Below, one piece after another: positions 47,518-60,847 of a stretch of DNA of 64,000 bases (position 1 is the stretch's first letter; every line of letters starts with the position of its first letter). The translations under genes and the position numbers were made by a program. Location of the stretch: positions 53,647-117,646 of the forward strand of contig NW_024041228.1 of NCBI RefSeq assembly GCF_014851395.1, given 5' to 3'. The notes beneath the pieces are model-generated. The model ran no database searches. It was given only the letters and a program-made list of their open reading frames with translations, and was not told where the DNA came from. The DNA comes from Micropterus salmoides. Its lineage: Eukaryota > Chordata > Actinopteri > Centrarchiformes > Centrarchidae.

Positions 47518-49338
47518 TTAGGTGTAACAGTGAACACCTGACATCAATTTGGTGTCCCTGGGTGCATTCCAAGGTGCCCAAATACCTGCCCAAATTTCAA
47601 AAGGTCGCCAGGTGTCCCTTATGTCAAAATTGACAATTGGGACACATATTTTTCCAACATTCAAAAGTCCGTAACTTCTCACAGAAACGTCCCAGAGACC
47701 CCAAATTTGGAACACAGGTAGTTGGCCAGGCCTAGAATAAGGTCACGTGGTCAAATTTTAAGCAAGATGTCCAGAATTTCTTTGGGCCGGCATGGACATC
47801 CCAGCTCAGGATGGTGTTAGACTCGACACGTCAGACAGCCTGTGCAAAATTTGGTCAGATTGGAGCCACTTTTTTTTCTAAAAGTGCCAGGGCTGCAGAT
47901 ATTTCATATGTTGTCGCCACTGCCAAATGGGGCGTGGCGGCCTCATTTCGGGCCCCCTAGCCCCTTGGGTTGCAGCGTAAGGGGCGCTTGAATTGTTGAC
48001 CCAAGTGTCAAAAAGTTTCCCAACTGGACGCTCCAGCTGCAAAATCCCTCGTTAAGGCCTTTTGGCCAGATCAAGCACCCCCCGTGGGATTCGGGGGTAA
48101 GGCGCGCATGTGTTCCCGAACATCGCCAACGGTCCGCTTTGTCCCCATTCAAGTGATGCCAAGTGTCGACTACATTGACACCGTGTCACGTTTTTGACAA
48201 TGGCAATACCTTGCAATTCATTTTTCCGTCCAAACGGGAACATAATCCTTATCCAGGTCATGACACCACTGTAACCGGCTGCTCCTGAGTATGTACTGCA
48301 CGGTGCTGAATCGGACCGGTGACCTCAGGTACGGTGTCGGTTATTGAGCTTTTATCACTGCACAGCCTCGCTGGCGTCTGTCACACAATGTTATTTGTTA
48401 AATGGTGAATGTTCTGTACTTGTACATCGCGTTCCTGATCTTCCAACCACTCAAAGCGCTTTTACACTACGTCACATTCACTGCACGGCCCGGAATTGAA
48501 CTGCCGACGTCGGGTGCGTGAGTCGGACACGCTGACGAGGAGGCTTAAACCCATGCATCATGTAAAGTGTTGGGTAGTGAGGTTTTCTCACAGCACAACC
48601 TTGCTGGCTTCCGTCACACTCACCCCCGTAAACCTCGCTCCCATCCGAGTCACGGCCCCAGTGTAACCGGCTTCTTCTGAATACGTACTGCACGGCCCTG
48701 CATCGGACCGGCGACCTGAAAAAAATTGCATGTAAAAGGAACACCGAAGTTGCACTTGAATGTAATAAAGAAGTTACTTTTTTTTTTTTTTAAGAAATAG
48801 GATGCACGTTGCTGAGTAGCACTGTGCCCAAGATAAATTTCCCCTCTACGACAATAAAGTGTCTATTCTATTCTCTATGCTATTATTTTTACCAGGGAGG
48901 CCAGAGGTCAACCGATGATTTTTTTAGCCACAAGCTTATTTTCTTACCAGTGCTGTCGTGTTAGCAGGAAGAGATCTTCTGAGAAAAACTGCAACTAAAC
49001 CAACACTTGGGTCTTATACACACATCATCAAAGGCATTCGACCTTTGATGATGTCATGACATTCAAAATTCAAAGTAAAAAAAGAATTTAAAAGAAAACA
49101 TTCTAACCTTTGGGACTTCTTTTAGGTCTTATTAGAAACTTGTTAACATTCAAAATTCAGAATGGGGATGTGGTTAATAGTCATACTTAATAAATTACCA
49201 TGATTCCATTTGTCAACTCAATTGTCAGAAAGGTTCCCAAATGGACCCTCACGGTTCAGAAGGCCTCGTTGAGGTCATTTGGCCAGATTCCTACACCTTA
49301 AACAGCAGTTCGACGGCTGCAGCTTTCAGTGCCTGAAA
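47518..49338 (+). repeat. Unit 29, class A
   Basis: 1,821-bp unit with GTCCAG and a TAAG-ended T-run, the allele pair also seen in units 3 and 16. Confidence 0.95.
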
Positions 49339-51157
49339 TTAGGTGTAACAGTGAACACCTGACATCAATTTGGTGTCCCTGGGTGCATTCCAAGGTGCCC
49401 AAATACCTGCCCAAATTTCAAAAGGTCGCCAGGTGTCCCTTATGTCAAAATTGACAATTGGGACACATATTTTTCCAACATTCAAAAGTCCGTAACTTCT
49501 CACAGAAACGTCCCAGAGACCCCAAATTTGGAACACAGGTAGTTGGCCAGGCCTAGAATAAGGTCACGTGGTCAAATTTTAAGCAAGATGTCCAGAATTT
49601 CTTTGGGCCGGCATGGACATCCCAGCTCAGGATGGTGTTAGACTCGACACGTCAGACAGCCTGTGCAAAATTTGGTCAGATTGGAGCCACTTTTTTTTCT
49701 AAAAGTGCCAGGGCTGCAGATATTTCATATGTTGTCGCCACTGCCAAATGGGGCGTGGCGGCCTCATTTCGGGCCCCCTAGCCCCTTGGGTTGCAGCGTA
49801 AGGGGCGCTTGAATTGTTGACCCAAGTGTCAAAAAGTTTCCCAACTGGACGCTCCAGCTGCAAAATCCCTCGTTAAGGCCTTTTGGCCAGATCAAGCACC
49901 CCCCGTGGGATTCGGGGGTAAGGCGCGCATGTGTTCCCGAACATCGCCAACGGTCCGCTTTGTCCCCATTCAAGTGATGCCAAGTGTCGACTACATTGAC
50001 ACCGTGTCACGTTTTTGACAATGGCAATACCTTGCAATTCATTTTTCCGTCCAAACGGGAACATAATCCTTATCCAGGTCATGACACCACTGTAACCGGC
50101 TGCTCCTGAGTATGTACTGCACGGTGCTGAATCGGACCGGTGACCTCAGGTACGGTGTCGGTTATTGAGCTTTTATCACTGCACAGCCTCGCTGGCGTCT
50201 GTCACACAATGTTATTTGTTAAATGGTGAATGTTCTGTACTTGTACATCGCGTTCCTGATCTTCCAACCACTCAAAGCGCTTTTACACTACGTCACATTC
50301 ACTGCACGGCCCGGAATTGAACTGCCGACGTCGGGTGCGTGAGTCGGACACGCTGACGAGGAGGCTTAAACCCATGCATCATGTAAAGTGTTGGGTAGTG
50401 AGGTTTTCTCACAGCACAACCTTGCTGGCTTCCGTCACACTCACCCCCGTAAACCTCGCTCCCATCCGAGTCACGGCCCCAGTGTAACCGGCTTCTTCTG
50501 AATACGTACTGCACGGCCCTGCATCGGACCGGCGACCTGAAAAAAATTGCATGTAAAAGGAACACCGAAGTTGCACTTGAATGTAATAAAGTTACTTTTT
50601 TTTTTTTTTAAGAAATAGGATGCACGTTGCTGAGTAGCACTGTGCCCAAGATAAATTTCCCCTCTACGACAATAAAGTGTCTATTCTATTCTCTATGCTA
50701 TTATTTTTACCAGGGAGGCCAGAGGTCAACCGATGATTTTTTTAGCCACAAGCTTATTTTCTTACCAGTGCTGTCGTGTTAGCAGGAAGAGATCTTCTGA
50801 GAAAAACTGCAACTAAACCAACACTTGGGTCTTATACACACATCATCAAAGGCATTCGACCTTTGATGATGTCATGACATTCAAAATTCAAAGTAAAAAA
50901 AAGAATTTAAAAGAAAACATTCTAACCTTTGGGACTTCTTTTAGGTCTTATTAGAAACTTGTTAACATTCAAAATTCAGAATGGGGATGTGGTTAATAGT
51001 CATACTTAATAAATTACCATGATTCCATTTGTCAACTCAATTGTCAGAAAGGTTCCCAAATGGACCCTCACGGTTCAGAAGGCCTCGTTGAGGTCATTTG
51101 GCCAGATTCCTACACCTTAAACAGCAGTTCGACGGCTGCAGCTTTCAGTGCCTGAAA
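49339..51157 (+). repeat. Unit 30, class A
   Basis: 1,819-bp unit with GTCCAG, the 3-base loss before the T-run shared with unit 28, and TAAG. Confidence 0.95.
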
Positions 51158-53122
51158 TTAGGTGTAACAGTGAACACCTGACATCAATTTGGTGTCCCTG
51201 GGTGCATTCCAAGGTGCCCAAATACCTGCCCAAATTTCAAAAGGTCGCCAGGTGTCCCTTATGTCAAAATTGACAATTGGGACACATATTTTTCCAACAT
51301 TCAAAAGTCCGTAACTTCTCACAGAAACGTCCCAGAGACCCCAAATTTGGAACACAGGTAGTTGGCCAGGCCTAGAATAAGGTCACGTGGTCAAATTTTA
51401 AGCAAGATGTCTAGAATTTCTTTGGGCCGGCATGGACATCCCAGCTCAGGATGGTGTTAGACTCGACACGTCAGACAGCCTGTGCAAAATTTGGTCAGAT
51501 TGGAGCCACTTTTTTTTCTAAAAGTGCCAGGGCTGCAGATATTTCATATGTTGTCGCCACTGCCAAATGGGGCGTGGCGGCCTCATTTCGGGCCCCCTAG
51601 CCCCTTGGGTTGCAGCGTAAGGGGCGCTTGAATTGTTGACCCAAGTGTCAAAAAGTTTCCCAACTGGACGCTCCAGCTGCAAAATCCCTCGTTAAGGCCT
51701 TTTGGCCAGATCAAGCACCCCCCGTGGGATTCGGGGGTAAGGCGCGCATGTGTTCCCGAACATCGCCAACGGTCCGCTTTGTCCCCATTCAAGTGATGCC
51801 AAGTGTCGACTACATTGACACCGTGTCACGTTTTTGACAATGGCAATACCTTGCAATTCATTTTTCCGTCCAAACGGGAACATAATCCTTATCCAGGTCA
51901 TGACACCACTGTAACCGGCTGCTCCTGAGTATGTACTGCACGGTGCTGAATCGGACCGGTGACCTCAGGTACGGTGTCGGTTATTGAGCTTTTATCACTG
52001 CACAGCCTCGCTGGCGTCTGTCACACAATGTTATTTGTTAAATGGTGAATGTTCTGTACTTGTACATCGCGTTCCTGATCTTCCAACCACTCAAAGCGCT
52101 TTTACACTACGTCACATTCACTGCACGGCCCGGAATTGAACTGCCGACGTCGGGTGCGTGAGTCGGACACGCTGACGAGGAGGCTTAAACCCATGCATCA
52201 TGTAAAGTGTTGGGTAGTGAGGTTTTCTCACAGCACAACCTTGCTGGCTTCCGTCACACTCACCCCCGTAAACCTCGCTCCCATCCGAGTCACGGCCCCA
52301 GTGTAACCGGCTTCTTCTGAATACGTACTGCACGGCCCTGCATCGACCGGCGACCTGAAAAAAATTGCATGTAAAAGGAACACCGAAGTTGCACTTGAAT
52401 GTAATAAATAAGTTACTTTTTTTTTTTTTTACAGAAATAGGATGCACGTTCCTGAGTAGCACTGTGCCCAAGATAAATTTCCCCTCTACGACAATAAAGT
52501 GTCTATTCTATTCTCTATGCTATTATTTTACCAGGGAGGCCAGAGGTCAACCGATGATTTTTTTAGCCACAAGCTTATTTTCTTACCAGTGCTGTCGTGT
52601 TAGCAGGAAGAGATCTTCTGAGAAAAACTGCAACTAAACCAACACTTGGGTCTTATACACACATCATCAAAGGCATTCGACCTTTGATGATGTCATGACA
52701 TTCAAAATTCAAAGTAAAAAAAAGAATTTAAAAGAAAACATTCTAACCTTTGGGACTTCTTTTAGGTCTTATTAGAAACTTGTTAACATTCAAAATTCAG
52801 AATGGGGATGTGGTTAATAGTCATACTTTGATGATGTCATGACATTCAAAATTCAAAGTAAAAAAAAGAATTTAAAAGAAAACATTCTAACCTTTGGGAC
52901 TTCTTTTAGGTCTTATTAGAAACTTGTTAACATTCAAAATTCAGAATGGGGATGTGGTTAATAGTCATACTTAATAAATTACCATGATTCCATTTGTCAA
53001 CTCAATTGTCAGAAAGGTTCCCAAATGGACCCTCACGGTTCAGAAGGCCTCGTTGAGGTCATTTGGCCAGATTCCTACACCTTAAACAGCAGTTCGACGG
53101 CTGCAGCTTTCAGTGCCTGAAA
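51158..53122 (+). repeat. Unit 31, class B
   Basis: 1,965-bp unit. X2 reads CATCGACCGG as in units 1 and 32. T-run ends in ACAG and is followed by TTCCTGAG. One T fewer in ATTATTTTACC. Confidence 0.95.
52683..52970 (+). repeat. Tandem duplication of 143-bp module, unit 31
   Basis: Copies 52683-52826 and 52827-52970. Both end GGGGATGTGG. Confidence 0.96.
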
Positions 53123-55089
53123 TTAGGTGTAACAGTGAACACCTGACATCAATTTGGTGTCCCTGGGTGCATTCCAAGGTGCCCAAATACCTGCCCAAAT
53201 TTCAAAAGGTCGCCAGGTGTCCCTTATGTCAAAATTGACAATTGGGACACATATTTTTCCAACATTCAAAAGTCCGTAACTTCTCACAGAAACGTCCCAG
53301 AGACCCCAAATTTGGAACACAGGTAGTTGGCCAGGCCTAGAATAAGGTCACGTGGTCAAATTTTAAGCAAGATGTCTAGAATTTCTTTGGGCCGGCATGG
53401 ACATCCCAGCTCAGGATGGTGTTAGACTCGACACGTCAGACAGCCTGTGCAAAATTTGGTCAGATTGGAGCCACTTTTTTTTCTAAAAGTGCCAGGGCTG
53501 CAGATATTTCATATGTTGTCGCCACTGCCAAATGGGGCGTGGCGGCCTCATTTCGGGCCCCCTAGCCCCTTGGGTTGCAGCGTAAGGGGCGCTTGAATTG
53601 TTGACCCAAGTGTCAAAAAGTTTCCCAACTGGACGCTCCAGCTGCAAAATCCCTCGTTAAGGCCTTTTGGCCAGATCAAGCACCCCCCGTGGGATTCGGG
53701 GGTAAGGCGCGCATGTGTTCCCGAACATCGCCAACGGTCCGCTTTGTCCCCATTCAAGTGATGCCAAGTGTCGACTACATTGACACCGTGTCACGTTTTT
53801 GACAATGGCAATACCTTGCAATTCATTTTTCCGTCCAAACGGGAACATAATCCTTATCCAGGTCATGACACCACTGTAACCGGCTGCTCCTGAGTATGTA
53901 CTGCACGGTGCTGAATCGGACCGGTGACCTCAGGTACGGTGTCGGTTATTGAGCTTTTATCACTGCACAGCCTCGCTGGCGTCTGTCACACAATGTTATT
54001 TGTTAAATGGTGAATGTTCTGTACTTGTACATCGCGTTCCTGATCTTCCAACCACTCAAAGCGCTTTTACACTACGTCACATTCACTGCACGGCCCGGAA
54101 TTGAACTGCCGACGTCGGGTGCGTGAGTCGGACACGCTGACGAGGAGGCTTAAACCCATGCATCATGTAAAGTGTTGGGTAGTGAGGTTTTCTCACAGCA
54201 CAACCTTGCTGGCTTCCGTCACACTCACCCCCGTAAACCTCGCTCCCATCCGAGTCACGGCCCCAGTGTAACCGGCTTCTTCTGAATACGTACTGCACGG
54301 CCCTGCATCGACCGGCGACCTGAAAAAAATTGCATGTAAAAGGAACACCGAAGTTGCACTTGAATGTAATAAATAAGTTACTTTTTTTTATTTTTTTACA
54401 GAAATAGGATGCACGTTCCTGAGTAGCACTGTGCCCAAGATAAATTTCCCCTCTACGACAATAAAGTGTCTATTCTATTCTCTATGCTATTATTTTTACC
54501 AGGGAGGCCAGAGGTCAACCGATGATTTTTTAGCCACAAGCTTATTTTCTTACCAGTGCTGTCGTGTTAGCAGGAAGAGATCTTCTGAGAAAAACTGCAA
54601 CTAAACCAACACTTGGGTCTTATACACACATCATCAAAGGCATTCGACCTTTGATGATGTCATGACATTCAAAATTCAAAGTAAAAAAAAGAATTTAAAA
54701 GAAAACATTCTAACCTTTGGGACTTCTTTTAGGTCTTATTAGAAACTTGTTAACATTCAAAATTCAGAATGGGGATGTGGTTAATAGTCATACTTTGATG
54801 ATGTCATGACATTCAAAATTCAAAGTAAAAAAAAGAATTTAAAAGAAAACATTCTAACCTTTGGGACTTCTTTTAGGTCTTATTAGAAACTTGTTAACAT
54901 TCAAAATTCAGAATGGGGATGTGGTTAATAGTCATACTTAATAAATTACCATGATTCCATTTGTCAACTCAATTGTCAGAAAGGTTCCCAAATGGACCCT
55001 CACGGTTCAGAAGGCCTCGTTGAGGTCATTTGGCCAGATTCCTACACCTTAAACAGCAGTTCGACGGCTGCAGCTTTCAGTGCCTGAAA
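53123..55089 (+). repeat. Unit 32, class B
   Basis: 1,967-bp unit with CATCGACCGG, an A-interrupted T-run (as in units 17-20), ACAG and TTCCTGAG. Confidence 0.95.
54650..54937 (+). repeat. Tandem duplication of 143-bp module, unit 32
   Basis: Copies 54650-54793 and 54794-54937. Both end GGGGATGTGG. Confidence 0.96.
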
Positions 55090-56908
55090 TTAGGTGTAAC
55101 AGTGAACACCTGACATCAATTTGGTGTCCCTGGGTGCATTCCAAGGTGCCCAAATACCTGCCCAAATTTCAAAAGGTCGCCAGGTGTCCCTTATGTCAAA
55201 ATTGACAATTGGGACACATATTTTTCCAACATTCAAAAGTCCGTAACTTCTCACAGAAACGTCCCAGAGACCCCAAATTTGGAACACAGGTAGTTGGCCA
55301 GGCCTAGAATAAGGTCACGTGGTCAAATTTTAAGCAAGATGTCTAGAATTTCTTTGGGCCGGCATGGACATCCCAGCTCAGGATGGTGTTAGACTCGACA
55401 CGTCAGACAGCCTGTGCAAAATTTGGTCAGATTGGAGCCACTTTTTTTTCTAAAAGTGCCAGGGCTGCAGATATTTCATATGTTGTCGCCACTGCCAAAT
55501 GGGGCGTGGCGGCCTCATTTCGGGCCCCCTAGCCCCTTGGGTTGCAGCGTAAGGGGCGCTTGAATTGTTGACCCAAGTGTCAAAAAGTTTCCCAACTGGA
55601 CGCTCCAGCTGCAAAATCCCTCGTTAAGGCCTTTTGGCCAGATCAAGCACCCCCCGTGGGATTCGGGGGTAAGGCGCGCATGTGTTCCCGAACATCGCCA
55701 ACGGTCCGCTTTGTCCCCATTCAAGTGATGCCAAGTGTCGACTACATTGACACCGTGTCACGTTTTTGACAATGGCAATACCTTGCAATTCATTTTTCCG
55801 TCCAAACGGGAACATAATCCTTATCCAGGTCATGACACCACTGTAACCGGCTGCTCCTGAGTATGTACTGCACGGTGCTGAATCGGACCGGTGACCTCAG
55901 GTACGGTGTCGGTTATTGAGCTTTTATCACTGCACAGCCTCGCTGGCGTCTGTCACACAATGTTATTTGTTAAATGGTGAATGTTCTGTACTTGTACATC
56001 GCGTTCCTGATCTTCCAACCACTCAAAGCGCTTTTACACTACGTCACATTCACTGCACGGCCCGGAATTGAACTGCCGACGTCGGGTGCGTGAGTCGGAC
56101 ACGCTGACGAGGAGGCTTAAACCCATGCATCATGTAAAGTGTTGGGTAGTGAGGTTTTCTCACAGCACAACCTTGCTGGCTTCCGTCACACTCACCCCCG
56201 TAAACCTCGCTCCCATCCGAGTCACGGCCCCAGTGTAACCGGCTTCTTCTGAATACGTACTGCACGGCCCTGCATCGGACCGGCGACCTGAAAAAAATTG
56301 CATGTAAAAGGAACACCGAAGTTGCACTTGAATGTAATAAATAAGTTACTTTTTTTTTTTTTTACAGAAATAGGATGCACGTTGCTGAGTAGCACTGTGC
56401 CCAAGATAAATTTCCCCTCTACGACAATAAAGTGTCTATTCTATTCTCTATGCTATTATTTTTACCAGGGAGGCCAGAGGTCAACCGATGATTTTTTTAG
56501 CCACAAGCTTATTTTCTTACCAGTGCTGTCGTGTTAGCAGGAAGAGATCTTCTGAGAAAAACTGCAACTAAACCAACACTTGGGTCTTATACACACATCA
56601 TCAAAGGCATTCGACCTTTGATGATGTCATGACATTCAAAATTCAAAGTAAAAAAAAGAATTTAAAAGAAAACATTCTAACCTTTGGGACTTCTTTTAGG
56701 TCTTATTAGAAACTTGTTAACATTCAAAATTCAGAATGGGATGTGGTTAATAGTCATACTTAATAATTCCATGATTCAATTTGTCAACTCAATTGTCAGA
56801 AAGTTCCCAAATGGACCCTCACGGTTCAGAAGGCCTCGTTGAGGTCATTTGGCCAGATTCCTACACCTTAAACAGCAGTTCGACGGCTGCAGCTTTCAGT
56901 GCCTGAAA
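55090..56908 (+). repeat. Unit 33, class A
   Basis: 1,819-bp unit. The right end is altered around 56761 (TAATAATTCC and GATTCAATTTG instead of TAATAAATTACC and GATTCCATTTG), the start of the more variable 3' part of the window. Confidence 0.95.
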
Positions 56909-58043
56909 TTAGGTGTAACAGTGAACGCCTAACATCAATGTGGTGTCCCTGGGTGCATTCCAAGGTGCCCAAATACCTGCCAAATTTCAAAAGGTCGCCA
57001 GGTGTCCCTTATGTCAAAATTGACAATTGGGACACATATTTTTCCAACATTCAAAAGTCCATAACTTCTCACAGAAACGTCCCAGAGACCCCAAATTGGA
57101 ACACAGGTAGTTGGCCAGGCCTAGAATAAGGTCACGTGGTCAAATTATATCCAAGATGTCTAGAATTTCTTTGCACACCGTCACACTCACCCCCGTAAAC
57201 CTCACTCCCATCCGAGTCACGGCCCCAGTGTAACCGGCTTCTTGAATACGTACTGCACGGCCCTGCATCGGACCGGCGACCTGAAAAAAATTGCATGTAA
57301 AAGGAACACGAAGTTGCACTTGAATGTAATAAAGAAGTTACTTTTTTTTTTTTTTAAGAAATAGGATGCACGTTGCTGAGTAGCACTGTGCCCAAGATAA
57401 ATTTCCCTCTACGACAATAAAGTGTCTATTCTATTCTCTATGCTATTATTTTTACCAGGGAGGCCAGAGGTCAACCGATGATTTTTTTAGCCACAAGCTT
57501 ATTTTCTTACCAGTGCTGTCGTGTTAGCAGGAAGAGATCTTCTGAGAAAAACTGCAACTAAACCAACACTTGGGTCTTATACACACATCATCAAAGGCAT
57601 TCGACCTTTGATGATGTCATGACATTCAAAATTCAAAGTAAAAAAAAGAATTTAAAAGAAAACATTCTAACCTTTGGGACTTCTTTTAGGTCTTATTAGA
57701 AACTTGTTAACATTCAAAATTCAGAATGGGATTGGTTAATAGTCATACTTTGATGATGTCATGACATTCAAAATTCAAAGTAAAAAAAAGAATTTAAAAG
57801 AAAACATTCTAACCTTTGGGAATTCTTTTAGGTCTTATTAGAAACTTGTTAACATTCAAAATTCAGAATGGGGATGTGGTTAATAGTCATACTTAATAAA
57901 TTACCATGATTCCATTTGTCAACTCAATTGTCAGAAAGTTCCCAAATGGACCCTCACGGTTCAGAAGGCCTCGTTGAGGTCATTTGGCCAGATTCCTACA
58001 CCTTAAACAGCAGTTCGACGGCTGCAGCTTTCAGTGCCTGAAA
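56909..58043 (+). repeat. Unit 34, class D (short plus duplicated module)
   Basis: 1,135-bp unit (junction filler 57174-57177). Shares AATTATATCC with unit 26 and GGGAATTC in the second module copy with unit 10. Several private one- to three-base deletions, for example CTTCTTGAATACG near 57240. Confidence 0.94.
57607..57892 (+). repeat. Tandem duplication of 143-bp module, unit 34
   Basis: Copies 57607-57748 and 57749-57892. First copy ends GGGATTGG; second copy has GGGAATTC, as in unit 10. Confidence 0.95.
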
Positions 58044-59858
58044 TTAGGTGTCACAGTGAACACCTGACATCAATTTGGTGTCCCTGGGTGCATTCCAAGG
58101 TGCCCAAATACCTGCCCAAATTTCAAAAGGTCGCCAGGTGTCCCTTATGTCAAAATTGACAATTGGGACACATATTTCTCCAACATTCAAAAGTCCGTAA
58201 CTTCTCACAGAAACGTCCCAGAGACCCCAAATTTGGAACACAGGTAGTTGGCCAGGCCTAGAATAAGGTCACGTGGTCAAATTTTAAGCAAGATGTCTAG
58301 AATTTCTTTGGGCCGGCATGGACATCCCAGTCAGGATGGTGTTAGACTCGACACGTCAGACAGCCTGTGCAAAATTTGGTCAGATTGGAGCCACTTTTTT
58401 TCTAAAAGTGCCAGGGCTGCAGATATTTCATATGTTGTCGCCACTGCCAAATGGGGCGTGGCGGCCTCATTTCGGGCCCCCTAGCCCCTTGGGTTGCAGC
58501 GTAAGGGGCGCTTGAATTGTTGACCCAAGTGTCAAAAAGTTTCCCAACTGGACGCTCCAGCTGCAAAATCCCTCGTTAAGGCCTTTTGGCCAGATCAAGC
58601 ACCCCCCGTGGGATTCGGGGGTAAGGCGCGCATGTGTTCCCGAACATCGCCAACGGTCCGCTTTGTCCCCATTCAAGTGATGCCAAGTGTCGACTACATT
58701 GACACCGTGTCACGTTTTTGACAATGGCAATACCTTGCAATTCATTTTTCCGTCCAAACGGGAACATAATCCTTATCCAGGTCATGACACCACTGTAACC
58801 GGCTGCTCCTGAGTATGTACTGCACGGTGCTGAATCGGACCGGTGACCTCAGGTACGGTGTCGGTTATTGAGCTTTTATCACTGCACAGCCTCGCTGGCG
58901 TCTGTCACACAATGTTATTTGTTAAATGGTGAATGTTCTGTACTTGTACATCGCGTTCCTGATCTTCCAACCACTCAAAGCGCTTTTACACTACGTCACA
59001 TTCACTGCACGGCCCGGAATTGAACTGCCGACATCGGGTGCGTGAGTCGGACACGCTGACGAGGAGGCTTAAACCCATGCATCATGTAAAGTGTTGGGTA
59101 GTGAGGTTTTCTCACAGCACAACCTTGCTGGCTTCCGTCACACACCCCCGTAAACCTCGCTCCCATCCGAGTCACGGCCCCAGTGTAACCGGCTTCTTCT
59201 GAATACGTACTGCACGGCCCTGCATCGGACCGCGACCTGAAAAAAATTGCATGTAAAAGGAACACCGAAGTTGCACTTGAATGTAATAAATAAGTTACTT
59301 TTTTTTTTTTTTACAGAAATAGGATGCACGTTGCTGAGTAGCACTGTGCCCAAGATAAATTTCCCCTCTACGACAATAAAGTGTCTATTCTATTCTCTAT
59401 GCTATTATTTTTACCAGGGAGGCCAGAGGTCAACCGATGATTTTTTTAGCCACAAGCTTATTTTCTTACCAGTGCTGTCGTGTTAGCAGGAAGAGATCTT
59501 CTGAGAAAAACTGCAACTAAACCAACACTTGGGTCTTATACACACATCATCAAAGGCATTCGACCTTTGATGATGTCATGACATTCAAAATTCAAAGTAA
59601 AAAAAGAATTTAAAAGAAAACATTCTAACCTTTGGGACTTCTTTAGGTCTTATTAGAAACTTGTTAACATTCAAAATTCAGAATGGGGATGTGGTTAATA
59701 GTCATACTTAATAAATTACCATGATTCCATTTGTCAACTCAATTGTCAGAAAGTTCCCAAATGGACCCTCACGGTTCAGAAGGCCTCGTTGAGGTCATTT
59801 GGCCAGATTCCTACACCTTAAACAGCAGTTCGACGGCTGCAGCTTTCAGTGCCTGAAA
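58044..59858 (+). repeat. Unit 35, class A
   Basis: 1,815-bp unit with CCGACATCGG (59028-59037) and ACCGCGACC as in unit 14. Private changes include GGTGTCACAG, ATATTTCTCC and several single-base losses. Precedes a short unit, as units 8 and 14 do. Confidence 0.95.
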
Positions 59859-60847
59859 TTAGGTGTAACAGTGAACGCCTAACATCAATTGGTGTCCCTG
59901 GGTGCATTCCAAGGTGCCCAAATACCTGCCAAATTTCAAAAGGTCGCCAGGTGTCCTTATGTCAAAATTGACAATTGGGACACATATTTTTCCAACATTC
60001 AAAAGTCCATAACTTCTCACAGAAACGTCCAGAGACCCCAAATTTGGAACACAGGTAGTTGGCCAGGCCTAGAATAAGGTCACGTGGTCAAATTTTACAA
60101 GATGTCTAGAATTTCTTTGCACACCGTCACACTCACCCGTAAACCTCACTCCCATCCGAGTCACGGCCCCAGTGTAACCGGCTTCTTCTGAATACGTACT
60201 GCACGGCCCTGCATCGAACCGGCGACCTGAAAAAAATTGCATGTAAAAGGAACACTGAAGTTGCACTTGAATGTAATAAATAAGTTACTTTTTTTTTTTT
60301 TTTACACAAATAGGATGCACGTTCCTGAGTAGCACTGTGCCCAAGATAAATTTCCCTCTACGACAATAAAGTGTCTATTCTATTCTCTATGCTATTATTT
60401 TACCAGGGAGGCCAGAGGTCAACGATGATTTTTTTAGCCACAAGCTTATTTTCTTACCAGTGCTGTCGTGTTAGCAGGAAGAGATCTTCTGAGAAAAACT
60501 GCAACTAAACCAACACTTGGGTCTTATACACACATCATCAAAGGCATTCGACCTTTGATGATGTCATGACATTCAAAATTCAAAGTAAAAAAAAGAATTA
60601 AAAGAAAACATTCTAACCTTTGGGACTTCTTTTAGGTCTTATTAGAAACTTGTTAACATTCAAAATTCAGAATGGGGATGTGGTTAATAGTCATACTTAA
60701 TAAATTACCATGATTCCATTTGTCAACTCAATTGTCAGAAAGGTTCCCAAATGGACCCTCACGGTTCAGAAGGCCTCGTTGAGGTCATTGGCCAGATTCC
60801 TACACCTTAAACAGCAGTTCGACGGCTGCAGCTTTCAGTGCCTGAAA
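59859..60847 (+). repeat. Unit 36, class C (short)
   Basis: 989-bp short unit (junction filler 60120-60123) with the complete short-class allele set. At least eight single- or two-base deletions, making it the shortest copy. Confidence 0.94.
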
